A stretch of DNA of 64,000 nucleotides. Source: UBA1413 sp964552955 (lineage in GTDB: Bacteria; Bacteroidota; Bacteroidia; Bacteroidales; Prolixibacteraceae). Position 1 is the first letter of the stretch, and the number at the start of each line of letters is the position of its first letter. The DNA is taken from positions 1 through 64,000 of the forward strand of contig CAZKIU010000004.1 of NCBI GenBank assembly GCA_964552955.1, written 5' to 3'. The notes below the pieces were generated by a model that searched no databases, was not told where the DNA came from, and saw nothing but the letters and a program-made list of their open reading frames with translations. The position numbers and the translations under genes are program-made. Shown in pieces: positions 1 to 8,861 of the stretch.

Positions 1-1938
1 CCGGGCCTTCTCCTCGGCCAGGCGGGCTTGCTCAGCCTCCAGGGTTTCTATTTTCGATATCATCTCCCCGGGATACTTTTCTGCGGGAATAAGATTCTGA
101 GCTTCTGTGAATGCATTTCTTGCCGGCCCGTAATTCTGTTTTTTGAATTCCTGGTCTCCAGTGGCGACGGCGGTTTCATAAGCTTTCCGGGTTTCATTTT
201 GCCGGGCGATGATCCCCCTGATTTCCTCAATTCTCTGAATGGGATAGGATTCGCGTGGTTTTATTTCCAGGGCGGCCCTGAATTTTCCTACGGCTTCGAT
301 CAGAAGGTTTTCCCCCGCCAGGCGGTCTGCTTCTTTGATGGTTGACTGGTATTGCTCTTCCCGGAGGGCCTGTTCTGACTGAAGACGGGCCTGTTCTTCA
401 GCTTCTGCGCGGGCTTTCTCTTCAGCCAGTCGCAGTTTTTCGGCCTCGGCAGCCTGCCGGGCAGCCAGCTCCTCTGCCGCTTTCTGAGCTGCTATCCGGT
501 CTTTCTCTTGAGCCAGACGTTCCAACTCCTCTTCGATGGCATCAATTTTCTCGAGCATCTGGGCGGGATAGGGTTCATTGCTAAGGGCCTTCTGGGCATC
601 TTCAAAAGCTCTGCGGGACTGGCGGTAGTTTTGTTGTCTGAAGGCCTTATCTCCAGTGGCCACGGCAGCATCATAAGCTTTGCGTGCAGCCGCCAGTTCA
701 TCCAGGATGGTTTCTGCTTCGGTGATTCTGGTCGTGGGATACACCTCTCCGGGTTTTATTTTCAGGGCATCTTTGTAGCCGGTGATGGCTTGCTGGTATT
801 CCTGGCGGGTAAAAGCCTGGTCGGCATTTGCGACGGCTGAGGTGTATTGTTGTTCTTTGTCAGCTTCGAGGCGCGCCAGCCGCTCGGCTTCCTGCCGGGC
901 CTTTTCAGCTTCCTGCCGGGCTTTATCTGCCTCGGCAGCTTTCCGCTCTGCCTCCAGTTGGGCCAACCGCTCTGCCTCCAAACGGGCTTTTTCATCGGCC
1001 AGGCGGGTCTGCTCTTCCAGGGCTATTGCCTTGTCTATGGCGCTGAGTTGCCCGTTGGCATAGGCATCTCCGGGTTTGACAAAAAGCGCCTGCGTATAAT
1101 TCTCCCTGGCTCCCGGCCAGCTTTTCACTCCGAAAAGCCGGTCAGCCTCCCTGATAAAACCGTTGTACTTCTCGGCATTCTGCCGGTCCAGTTCGGCCTG
1201 TAATCCCAGGATAGCGATCAGATCGTTGATTTCGGCCATCCGGTCTTTGGGATATTGTTCACTGGGGAAGATCCGGCTGGCTGATTTGTAATCCCCCAGG
1301 GAGGCAATATAATCCCCCTTATCGAATTCTGATCCGGCCTTTTTGAGCAGTTCGTCATACTCCTTTTTCAGTTCCGCCAGTTCCGCAGCGGAAAGCTTCC
1401 TGAGCAGGCCGGCCTCCCGGCTTACATTCTGGCTTTGCCAAATGGCCTGATCGATCAGTCTTTTGATCTGGGGATTGTTGTAATATATCTCCGGAATGAA
1501 ATTATCTACCGAAGGAGAGTAGAAGATTTTCATGATGGCATTCTCCGAGAAGGTCCGGTCCACCCCTTTGATTTCGGTGAAGAGGTTGACATCCACAGGG
1601 AAAGGGGGGAATTTGCGGTCGCGGCGGAGTACTTCCGCCGGAACCTGGGTGCTGATCACTATTTTTTGAGGAAAGTTCTCTTCCCGCTGAAAAATAAGGA
1701 CATAATCGTTGTTGAATTCAAAGCGGAGGTCGAATCGGCCATCGGGCAGCACCTGGTAATCCTTCATCGGCTGTCCGTTACGGGTCATGCGGATGATGGC
1801 CCCGTTCACATTCCCCTGTTCCGTGGTGATTTTGCCGGTCAGGTAAAGACCCCCGGGCTCCTGCTGGCCTGCGGTCAGCAAAGGCCACCAAAGAAAGAGC
1901 AGGAAGATCCGGGTAAACATTATCAATAATTGCTTCAT
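1..1938 (-). CDS. Secreted coiled-coil/TPR-like repeat protein (3' end outside window)
   Basis: The minus strand stays open from an ATG at 1938 to the window edge, at least 646 codons, so the C-terminus is missing. Residues 1 to about 23 form a signal peptide ending near TAGQQ. Residues about 28-100 resemble a small beta-rich regulatory or carrier domain. From about residue 170 the protein is helical, with TPR-like segments (for example YQQAITGYKDALKIKPGEVYP) separated by highly charged Ala/Glu/Lys/Arg coiled coils. A unit of 165 residues (495 bp) repeats: AYDAAVATGDKAF is followed one period later by AYETAVATGDQEF, and KIKPGEVYP by EIKPRESYP. Bacteroidota encode many such exported repeat proteins of unknown function, probably scaffolding or envelope-associated. 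I cannot name a specific function. The 3' end could carry an outer-membrane or peptidoglycan-binding domain that is not visible here. Confidence 0.8.
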   Translation of the reverse strand, partial: MKQLLIMFTRIFLLFLWWPLLTAGQQEPGGLYLTGKITTEQGNVNGAIIRMTRNGQPMKDYQVLPDGRFDLRFEFNNDYVLIFQREENFPQKIVISTQVPAEVLRRDRKFPPFPVDVNLFTEIKGVDRTFSENAIMKIFYSPSVDNFIPEIYYNNPQIKRLIDQAIWQSQNVSREAGLLRKLSAAELAELKKEYDELLKKAGSEFDKGDYIASLGDYKSASRIFPSEQYPKDRMAEINDLIAILGLQAELDRQNAEKYNGFIREADRLFGVKSWPGARENYTQALFVKPGDAYANGQLSAIDKAIALEEQTRLADEKARLEAERLAQLEAERKAAEADKARQEAEKARQEAERLARLEADKEQQYTSAVANADQAFTRQEYQQAITGYKDALKIKPGEVYPTTRITEAETILDELAAARKAYDAAVATGDKAFRQQNYRQSRRAFEDAQKALSNEPYPAQMLEKIDAIEEELERLAQEKDRIAAQKAAEELAARQAAEAEKLRLAEEKARAEAEEQARLQSEQALREEQYQSTIKEADRLAGENLLIEAVGKFRAALEIKPRESYPIQRIEEIRGIIARQNETRKAYETAVATGDQEFKKQNYGPARNAFTEAQNLIPAEKYPGEMISKIETLEAEQARLAEEKAR

Positions 1939-2107
1939 TTTTTCTGTCGTGTCAAGAGAAAACGCAAAATAAGGGAAATAATTATCAGGTTGTTTTTTTT
2001 AGGGTTCCGGTTCCATAATTTGTCGGGCCGCAGAAGAGAATCTCGGATTATTTGTGTTAGTTTGGGAGTATATAGGTTTCTGTTTCGAACAAAAAGGTTT
2101 CAGCAGC

Positions 2108-3565
2108 ATGAGTAAAGCAGCGGATGAGCGGAAGATCACCCTTATGGAGGCCCTGGTGCCTTTGGTCATCCTGATTGGGTTGCTGGCTGCCAATGTCTTT
2201 CTTTTTGAAGACACGTTGGCGGGGTCGAACCAGATGGCCCTGCTGCTGGCGGCCGCGGTGGCCTCGCTGCTGGCCTACAGGGCAGGGATCAGTTGGCGGA
2301 AGCTGTTGAAGAAGATGACAGGGACCATCCACTCGGCCATGCCTGCGATCCTAATTCTGCTGATCATAGGTGCCCTGGCGGGGACATGGATGATCAGCGG
2401 GGTGGTGCCTGCGATGATTTATTATGGGCTGGAGATCATCTCTCCGCGGCTTTTTCTCTTTACGGCAGTGGTCGTGGGGTCTATCGTGAGTGTGGCCACG
2501 GGCAGCAGCTGGTCCACGGTGGCCACAATCGGGGTGGCGTTGCTGGGTATCGGGAAGGCCATTGGGATCAATGAGGCGGTGGTGGCCGGGGCCATCATCA
2601 GCGGGGCCTATTTCGGCGACAAGATGTCTCCCCTGAGCGATACCACCAACCTGGCGCCGGCCATGGCCGGAACCGATGTCTTTACACATGTGAGATACAT
2701 GATCTATACCACCACACCATCGATGGTGCTGACCCTGCTGATCTTTCTGTTTATCGGCTTCACCTACGATTTTGGGGGTGCCGGAGTAGATGTGGAAGGG
2801 GTTCAGACGACCATCCGGGAGACCTTTAACATCAACCTGTGGCTTTTTATCGTTCCTGTTCTTCTGCTGACCATCATCATGCTGAAGGTGCCCCCCTTGC
2901 CCGCGCTGCTGGCGGGAGCGCTGGCAGGGGCCCTGTTTGCCGTTGTTTTCCAACCGCATATCATTCAGGAGGTAGCCGGTACCACCGGCAGCTATCTCCA
3001 GGCCAGTTATGTCACCACGATGCAGGCGATGTTCGGAAAGGTCTCCCTTTCTACAACGGATGAGAGTGTCAACGAGTTGCTGAGCACAACCGGAATGCGG
3101 GGCATGCTTGATACCATCTGGCTGATCCTCTCGGCCATGATTTTCGGAGGGGCCATGGAAGCTGCCGGTTTCCTCCACCGCATCATCAGTCCGGTCGTCC
3201 GCTATGCCAACAAAACCGCCTCCCTGGTCACTTCTACGGTAGGTACCTGCATTTTCTTCAATTTCACCGCCTCTGACCAGTATATCTCCATTGTGATACC
3301 CGGAAGGATGTATCGCAAAGCCTATGAGGAGATGGGGCTCGCGCCGGAAGTGCTCAGCCGTACCCTGGAAGATGCAGGAACCATGACCTCGGTGCTGATA
3401 CCCTGGAACACCTGCGGGGCGACCCAGTCACGCGTACTGGGCGTGGCCACCCTCGATTACCTCCCTTACTGTTTCTTTAACCTCATCAGCCCGGTGATGT
3501 CCATCCTCTTCGCCCTCTTCAACATTAAAATCAGAAGGCTGGCCAAAGGGACGCATACGGCTTAG
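2108..3565 (+). CDS. nhaC: Na+/H+ antiporter, NhaC family
   Basis: A 485-residue inner-membrane protein with about 11-12 hydrophobic segments. It resembles the NhaC (IT superfamily) antiporters, which exchange cytoplasmic Na+ for protons, some members also handling malate/lactate. Family-like signatures include the GSSWSTVATIGVALLGIG segment, AYFGDKMSPLSDTTNLAP, and GTMTSVLIPWNTCGA near the C-terminus. An in-frame ATG exists 18 codons upstream (2054), but the ATG at 2108 gives a normal NhaC N-terminus (MSKAADERKITLMEAL) directly before the first membrane helix and is preferred. The gene stands alone: the preceding gene is divergent and the next gene convergent. The substrate is inferred from the family only; NhaC homologues can differ in specificity. 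Confidence 0.88.
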   Translation: MSKAADERKITLMEALVPLVILIGLLAANVFLFEDTLAGSNQMALLLAAAVASLLAYRAGISWRKLLKKMTGTIHSAMPAILILLIIGALAGTWMISGVVPAMIYYGLEIISPRLFLFTAVVVGSIVSVATGSSWSTVATIGVALLGIGKAIGINEAVVAGAIISGAYFGDKMSPLSDTTNLAPAMAGTDVFTHVRYMIYTTTPSMVLTLLIFLFIGFTYDFGGAGVDVEGVQTTIRETFNINLWLFIVPVLLLTIIMLKVPPLPALLAGALAGALFAVVFQPHIIQEVAGTTGSYLQASYVTTMQAMFGKVSLSTTDESVNELLSTTGMRGMLDTIWLILSAMIFGGAMEAAGFLHRIISPVVRYANKTASLVTSTVGTCIFFNFTASDQYISIVIPGRMYRKAYEEMGLAPEVLSRTLEDAGTMTSVLIPWNTCGATQSRVLGVATLDYLPYCFFNLISPVMSILFALFNIKIRRLAKGTHTA

Positions 3566-3596
3566 TGCAAAACAAAAGGACAAAGATCGGGACGGT

Positions 3597-6268
3597 TTAC
3601 TTCAATAACTTTTTCAGTCCCTCCCCGATTTTGTTGACCGACTTCCGGAGTTCCTCCCTGGTGGCATTGCCCACCTCTTTTTGAATCATCTTCCGGGCAT
3701 CGGTAAGGTCGACTTTGACTTCGGGATTGTTCACCGGTCCTTTGATATTGATGCCGACCGGAATGATCTGGATATTTTTCTGACCGGGCAGGAAACCCAG
3801 TGTGTTTTCGATATTCTGGCTCAGGGCGTCGCGGTTGACCATAAAGCTGATATCCATATCGATCAGGTTGTTGGCGTTGAGTCTTCCCGTGAAGGTGGCT
3901 TCCTGGCCTGATATTTTGGTTTTAAAAGGCTTCAGCAGCAGGTTCCCGTTTTCAATGGTAAAGCTGGCTGCGAAATCGTCGATCTTCAGGTCGCGCAGTT
4001 TCTCCTCGTTGAGGACGCTCTTCACCTTGTTGAAGACAGGGGAGTTGATGACCTGCACATTCATGGAGTTGAACAGTCCGGTGCCGTTAAGGCTTTCCAT
4101 CACCAGCCCCATGTTTTCATCGAGGAGCCCATTCAGGCGCAGGCTGGTGCTAAACCGTCCCTTGCTCTGGGCGGCAATGGGCAGGTAACTCCTGACGAGC
4201 CGGAGCGACTGGAAGGCAGTGGGGATATCAAAACCGACCAGGTCCAGGGCAAGATTGACCTCCGGTTTTTTGGAAGGGCTGTTTTTGTAGGTGCCGGCCA
4301 GTTTCATCTCCCCGTCGAAGAGGTTCATGGAGACCCCATTGAGGTCGAGTTTCCCATCGCTGATAATCACCTGTCCCTTTATGTTGTTGATGGTGAGTTT
4401 GTCATACAGGGCCTTGCGGATATCGGTCATCAGGGAGAGGTTGATCCGTTGGGGGACTTCAAAGGGTTCCGGGGCCACCTTCAGGGTATCGCTTTTCGCG
4501 GGTTTGGCTTTTGTCGCCTTTTCTGCAGCGGCTGTTCCGGGTTCTTGGCTCAGGGCCATTAACTCGTTGAGGTTGAGGTAGTCAGCGTCAAGGGTGATGT
4601 TTCCGTGGAGGGTCTCCTGTGCGAAAAGATAGGGGTAGTAATCGGTCACGAACCCGGCCACCGACAGGTCGCTCTGTCCGATTTTCATCTCCATGTGCTG
4701 GAGGTTGACTTTTTCAGGGGCAAAATCCATCCTTCCCGCCGAGACCATGACCGGCCGGGAGAGCTGGTTGCTGGCCAGTGTGAAGCCGGAGAGTTCTACC
4801 GATCCGTTGGTTTTGATCTGTTCGTACTGTTTGTTCTCGATGGCGGCCATATTGCCTGCCACGTCTAAGTCGATGTTGAGGAGTCCCGCTACCTGTACGC
4901 TATCCATGGGAATAGCATCGCGCAGGTGGTCGAAGTTGACCTTGCCGGTGAGGCTTCCGTCGAAGCGTATGTTATCGAAGAGGTCGCTCAGGTGGAGTGA
5001 GAGGTTAAGGGGGTTGTTCCTCACCTCGGCGTGGACGCCGGAAAGGTCAAGGGCGGTGAGGTCAAAGCTGCCCTGGGGTTTGACGATGGAGAAGGTGCCG
5101 TTGATATTACGGATCTCCTCGGGCAGCCCGGCATAGCGCACCTGGCCGTTGCTGATCCTGAAGTTCAGGTCAAGGGCTGGGTACTCCTCTTCATAGTAGA
5201 GTCCTTTAAAGCTGCCCTTTAGTTCGGCATTGCCCTCGGCTTTCAGATCCTTGAGGTAATGTTCATAACCGGGGGGAACCAGGGTGAGGTAGTCGGCGAA
5301 AGCCGAAGCTTTGGCGGCGAAAGCCAGGTCAAAGAAGAGGGAGTCACCGGGCATGGCAAAAGTGCCGCTCAAACCAACAGGCAGGTCGTTGACCAGCAGT
5401 TCGCTCTCATTGAAGGCAAATTGCCAGGTGTCAAGTTGAATATCCAGCAGCGATTGGAGTTCCAGCCTGACCTGTGAAATGTAAGTGGCCGAGTCGTAGG
5501 TCAGGTTGAGACTTCCGGCCGATCCTTCTGCTTTCAACCGGGTGTTGCTGCCGTACATATTCCCTTTGAACAGCAGTTGCAGATCGCTGAAGTCCAGTTG
5601 CAGGGGGAGGGTCACGTCGGTATAGCTGACCGTTCCCTTGTTGATGAGTATTTTATTCAGTTCCAGTCCGAAAGTGCCTTCTTTTTTTCCCGGGGCAGTC
5701 ACGGTGCCGGGTTTTTCCTCCGGAAGGATATCCCAGTTGGCCTGTTCTGCGGAGTTCACCTTCAGGTGGAGTTCGGGTTGGTCGAGGATAAGTTCCTGAA
5801 TGGTGAGGTTACCGGGACTCATCAGGTCGAAGAGTCCGAATTTGGTGGAGAGGGAGGAGATCCGCAGAAGGGTATCTCCGGAAAAGGCCTCCTTGCCGGT
5901 CACCAGTACATCGGTCAGGGTGAGACTCGCCCTGGGAAAACTCCTGATCAGGGAGAGGCGGAAGCCGTCGAAACCGACGTTAACCTTCAGGTTGTTGCTG
6001 ATGGTGCTTTTTGTTTTTTCAAGCAGGGTGTCGCGGAACAGCACCGGCACCAGTATGAGCGTGCCCAATAGAACCGCAAAAATGATTCCTGCAATGANNN
6101 NNNNNNNNNNNNNNNNNNNNNNNNNNNNNNNNNNNNNNNNNNNNNNNNNNNNNNNNNNNNNNNNNNNNNNNNNNNNNNNNNNNNNNNNNNNNNNNNNACC
6201 GGCACCAGTATGAGCGTGCCCAATAGAACCGCAAAAATGATTCCTGCAATGATGAACCCTTTTTTCAT
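3597..6268 (-). CDS. AsmA-family protein, split only by an assembly gap
   Basis: Large envelope protein with one N-terminal membrane helix (MKKGFIIAGIIFAVLLGTL) and a long beta-rich periplasmic region. The C-terminal part (DIAASF-like stretch, then GQEATFTGRLNANNLIDMDI) resembles the AsmA C-terminal domain. AsmA/TamB-type proteins are thought to help lipid or outer-membrane protein transport between the two membranes. A run of 100 N (6098-6197) interrupts the coding sequence, but the 55 bp before and after it are identical. Removing one copy plus the N run restores one frame of 838 residues. The start (6268) overlaps the stop of cinA by ATGA, so translation is probably coupled. Last gene of the M48-cinA-asmA operon. 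A short KATKAKPAKSD linker sits mid-protein. Confidence 0.85.
6043..6252. other. Scaffold gap of 100 N with a 55-bp duplicated flank
   Basis: Positions 6098-6197 are exactly 100 N. The 55 bases at 6043-6097 are identical to those at 6198-6252. This pattern fits two contigs ending in the same 55-mer being scaffolded without merging (a de Bruijn graph with k = 55), not a biological repeat. It should be collapsed before interpreting the AsmA-like gene. Confidence 0.93.
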
Positions 6269-7518
6269 ATTCTTTTATTTTCTTCCAGAATCAGATGACG
6301 CAGCAGTTGCAGGGCGGTTTGTGACGTCCTGAGGATATTTCTCTCCCTGTCATTTCCGAAAACGTATTTTTCGCAGAAAAATTTTGTAGGGCCGGTGACG
6401 GCGATCCAAACGGTACCCACGGGTTTTTCAGGAGATCCGCCGTTGGGGCCGGCGATGCCGGTCGTGGCGATGGCGAAGTCGGCTTTCAGGTTATTTTTAA
6501 CGCCGGTGGCCATTTCGAGGGCGGTATCGTGGCTCACTGCCCCGAATTGGCCGAGGGTGGCCGGGGTGACGCCGAGCAGGGCAGTTTTCAGGTCGTTGGC
6601 GTAGGCGGTAACGCCCCCGCGGTACCAGGCTGAGCATCCCGGGATTTGGGTGATCAGGTGGGAGAGGTAGCCCCCGGTGCAGCTTTCGGCCACCGCCAGG
6701 GTGTCTCCCCTGGCGAGGAGTAGCCGTCCGGCGGCCAAGGCCAGGGTGTCGTCGTCAAAGCCGAAGATGCTCTCCCCGATCAGGGGCTGCAGGGCTTCGA
6801 TCTGGTCGTTGACTTCTTTCCGGAGGCGTTCCCTGTCGGTACCCCGGGCGGTGAGGCGGAGCCTGACGGCCATCGGACTGGGGAGGTAAGCCAGGCTGAT
6901 ATGGGAGGGCAGGGTGGTTTCCCAGGCTTCCAGTTTTTCGGCCAGTACCGATTCTGGAATCCCCTGGGTGAGCACCGTGCGGTGCCATATAGCGCAGGTG
7001 TTGTTCTGTGCGGTGAGGCGGGGCAGCACCTCCTGCGTCATGATGGCCTCCATTTCGAAGGGGACGCCCGGCATGGAGATGATGATCACCCCTTCTTTTT
7101 CGAACCACATGCCAGGGGCGGTGCCCAACGGGTTGGTCAGCACGGTACAGGCGGCCGGCACCAGGGCCTGGTCGCGGTTCAGCCGGTTCATGGGAATTCC
7201 TCTTTTCAGGAACCTTTCGCTGATCTGGTCAAAGGTGGGCTGGTGAAACAGCAGTTCCGTGCCGAAGAAATCGCAGAGTGCCTTTTTGGTGATGTCATCC
7301 CGCGTGGGCCCCAGTCCGCCCGTGATCAGCACCACTCCTGCCCGGGCGACTGCCGTGGCCAGGGCTTCGAGGATCTCCCCGTGGCGGTCCCCAATAGAGG
7401 TGTGGCGAACGATTTCTACTCCGGCCAGGGTGAGCTGTTGCCCCATCCAAGCCGCGTTGGTGTTGACGATCTGTCCGATAAGGATCTCGTCGCCTATGGT
7501 GATGATTTCAGCTCTCAT
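6265..7518 (-). CDS. cinA: CinA-like protein / nicotinamide-nucleotide amidase
   Basis: A 417-residue CinA-family protein with two domains. The N-terminal molybdopterin-binding-like domain (COG1058 type, proposed ADP-ribose pyrophosphatase) carries GDEILIGQIVNTN at residues 9-21 and GGLGPTRDD at 67-75. The C-terminal PncC domain carries AESCTGG at 277-283, with Ser279 the expected catalytic residue. The C-terminal domain deamidates nicotinamide mononucleotide to nicotinate mononucleotide, recycling NAD. It starts within the stop of the upstream M48 protease gene (ATGA, 7515-7518) and its own stop overlaps the next start, so the three genes are almost certainly one operon. Length is normal for full-length CinA. 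Confidence 0.93.
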   Translation of the reverse strand: MRAEIITIGDEILIGQIVNTNAAWMGQQLTLAGVEIVRHTSIGDRHGEILEALATAVARAGVVLITGGLGPTRDDITKKALCDFFGTELLFHQPTFDQISERFLKRGIPMNRLNRDQALVPAACTVLTNPLGTAPGMWFEKEGVIIISMPGVPFEMEAIMTQEVLPRLTAQNNTCAIWHRTVLTQGIPESVLAEKLEAWETTLPSHISLAYLPSPMAVRLRLTARGTDRERLRKEVNDQIEALQPLIGESIFGFDDDTLALAAGRLLLARGDTLAVAESCTGGYLSHLITQIPGCSAWYRGGVTAYANDLKTALLGVTPATLGQFGAVSHDTALEMATGVKNNLKADFAIATTGIAGPNGGSPEKPVGTVWIAVTGPTKFFCEKYVFGNDRERNILRTSQTALQLLRHLILEENKRI

Positions 7519-8816
7519 GATGCGTGCTGTTTTTGGAGGTTTTCCACTCTTTGTAAAAGGGTGGGATGGGAATAGTTGAAGAAGACATACCAGGGGTGAG
7601 GGGTCATGTTGGAGAGGTTGTGGACCGACAGTTTTTTCAGGGCTGCGATGAGGTCGGGGGCCATGCCGTGGAAAGCGGCGTAATTGTCGGCTTCGAACTC
7701 GTGTTTCCGGGAGAGGGAATGGGTGAACAGGGAGGTGATCAGGCTGAGCGGCGAGAAGAGGATACCGAAGGCCACCACGCCGGAATGGAAGGAGGGGGCA
7801 TCGATGCCCAGGGCCTGGGCGAGGAGCCGGCTGCCTGCCACCTGTGAAAAAAGAAAGAGCATGATCCCCGAATGCAGGAAGCCGGCCATCATTCCGGTCA
7901 GCAGGTGCTTCTTCCGGTAATGGCCCATTTCGTGCGCCAGGACTGCCACGATTTCCGGAGTGGTCATTTCCTGGATTAGGGTATCGTAGAGTACAATCCT
8001 CTTGCGGGGGCCCATCCCGGTGAAATAGGCGTTGGCTTTGGCCGATCTTTTGGAACCGTCGATCTGGTAGATCTGGCTGAGGCTGAACCCGGTTTTCCGG
8101 GCAAAATCTTCTATGGCTGACCGGAGTTCCCCTTCGGGCAGAGGCGTCTGTTTATTGAAAAGGGGGACGATCAGGCTGCTGTAGAAAAGGGTGATCAGCA
8201 GTGAAACGAGGATCATCACGCCCCAGGCCAGCAGCCAGAACCACCGGCCTGTCTGGTTGTAAATGAAGATGATCAGGGCCAGGAGGCTACCGCCCAGGAT
8301 AACCGCCAGGGCGACGGATTTCAACTGGTCGCTGATAAAGGTTTTTAGGGTGGTTTTGTTGAACCCGAATTGTTCTTCGATGACGAAGGTGTCATAGAGG
8401 GTGAAGGGGAGGTTCAGGAGGCCGGAAGCCAGCATGAGGATGCCGAAAAAGAGGAGGGAGTGGAGGAGGGGATGGCTGGTCAGGGATGCGGCCAGGTGGT
8501 CGGCCAGGGCGAAGCCGTAAAAGAGCAGCATGGCCAGCAGGAGCAGGAAGCTGAACCAGGAGGTCACGCGGCCGAAGCGGTAGTTGGCCTGCTGGTACTC
8601 CTGTTGCCGGGCATACTCCTTTCCGTCGAAGAGGTCACGCAGGAGCAGAGGCAGCGGCTGCCGGGAGCTGCGGTGGTTGAGGCGCTCAAGCCATTGGTCA
8701 AAGATAAAACCTGCCACCAGAATGGCCGGCAAAAGGTAAAAAATTGGCGTCACCCTTCCTTCACAGGCGGGGATCAGTGTCAGCGGGATTTCCATCATTT
8801 CTGGGTCCTCATCCAT
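7515..8816 (-). CDS. M48-family (Ste24-like) membrane zinc protease
   Basis: A 433-residue integral-membrane metalloprotease of the CAAX-protease/Ste24 type. The zinc-binding helix HEMGH is at residues 295-299 and the third ligand is probably the Glu of HEFEADNYA near residue 373. Several hydrophobic helices surround it (about 24-40, 87-105, 117-140, 165-186, 192-215, 305-325, 345-365). Bacterial members such as HtpX and Ste24-like proteases are placed in membrane-protein quality control; the substrate here is unknown. The N-terminus is uncertain: the listed ATG adds about 20 non-family residues, and internal starts at residues 7 or 8 are possible. It is first in an operon with cinA and the AsmA-like gene. 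Confidence 0.88.
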   Translation of the reverse strand: MDEDPEMMEIPLTLIPACEGRVTPIFYLLPAILVAGFIFDQWLERLNHRSSRQPLPLLLRDLFDGKEYARQQEYQQANYRFGRVTSWFSFLLLLAMLLFYGFALADHLAASLTSHPLLHSLLFFGILMLASGLLNLPFTLYDTFVIEEQFGFNKTTLKTFISDQLKSVALAVILGGSLLALIIFIYNQTGRWFWLLAWGVMILVSLLITLFYSSLIVPLFNKQTPLPEGELRSAIEDFARKTGFSLSQIYQIDGSKRSAKANAYFTGMGPRKRIVLYDTLIQEMTTPEIVAVLAHEMGHYRKKHLLTGMMAGFLHSGIMLFLFSQVAGSRLLAQALGIDAPSFHSGVVAFGILFSPLSLITSLFTHSLSRKHEFEADNYAAFHGMAPDLIAALKKLSVHNLSNMTPHPWYVFFNYSHPTLLQRVENLQKQHAS

Positions 8817-8861
8817 CAGGGGTTCTCTTCACTCAGCAGTAACCATCACCCATTTTTTCCA

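Noticed and set aside
28..1203. Several plus-strand open frames in the first kilobase
   Set aside because: They are shadows of the long, repetitive minus-strand coiled-coil gene. Their translations lack any domain and overlap it fully.
6019..6268. Apparent broken AsmA-like pseudogene and short frames with X residues
   Set aside because: The break is explained by the N run with a duplicated 55-bp flank.
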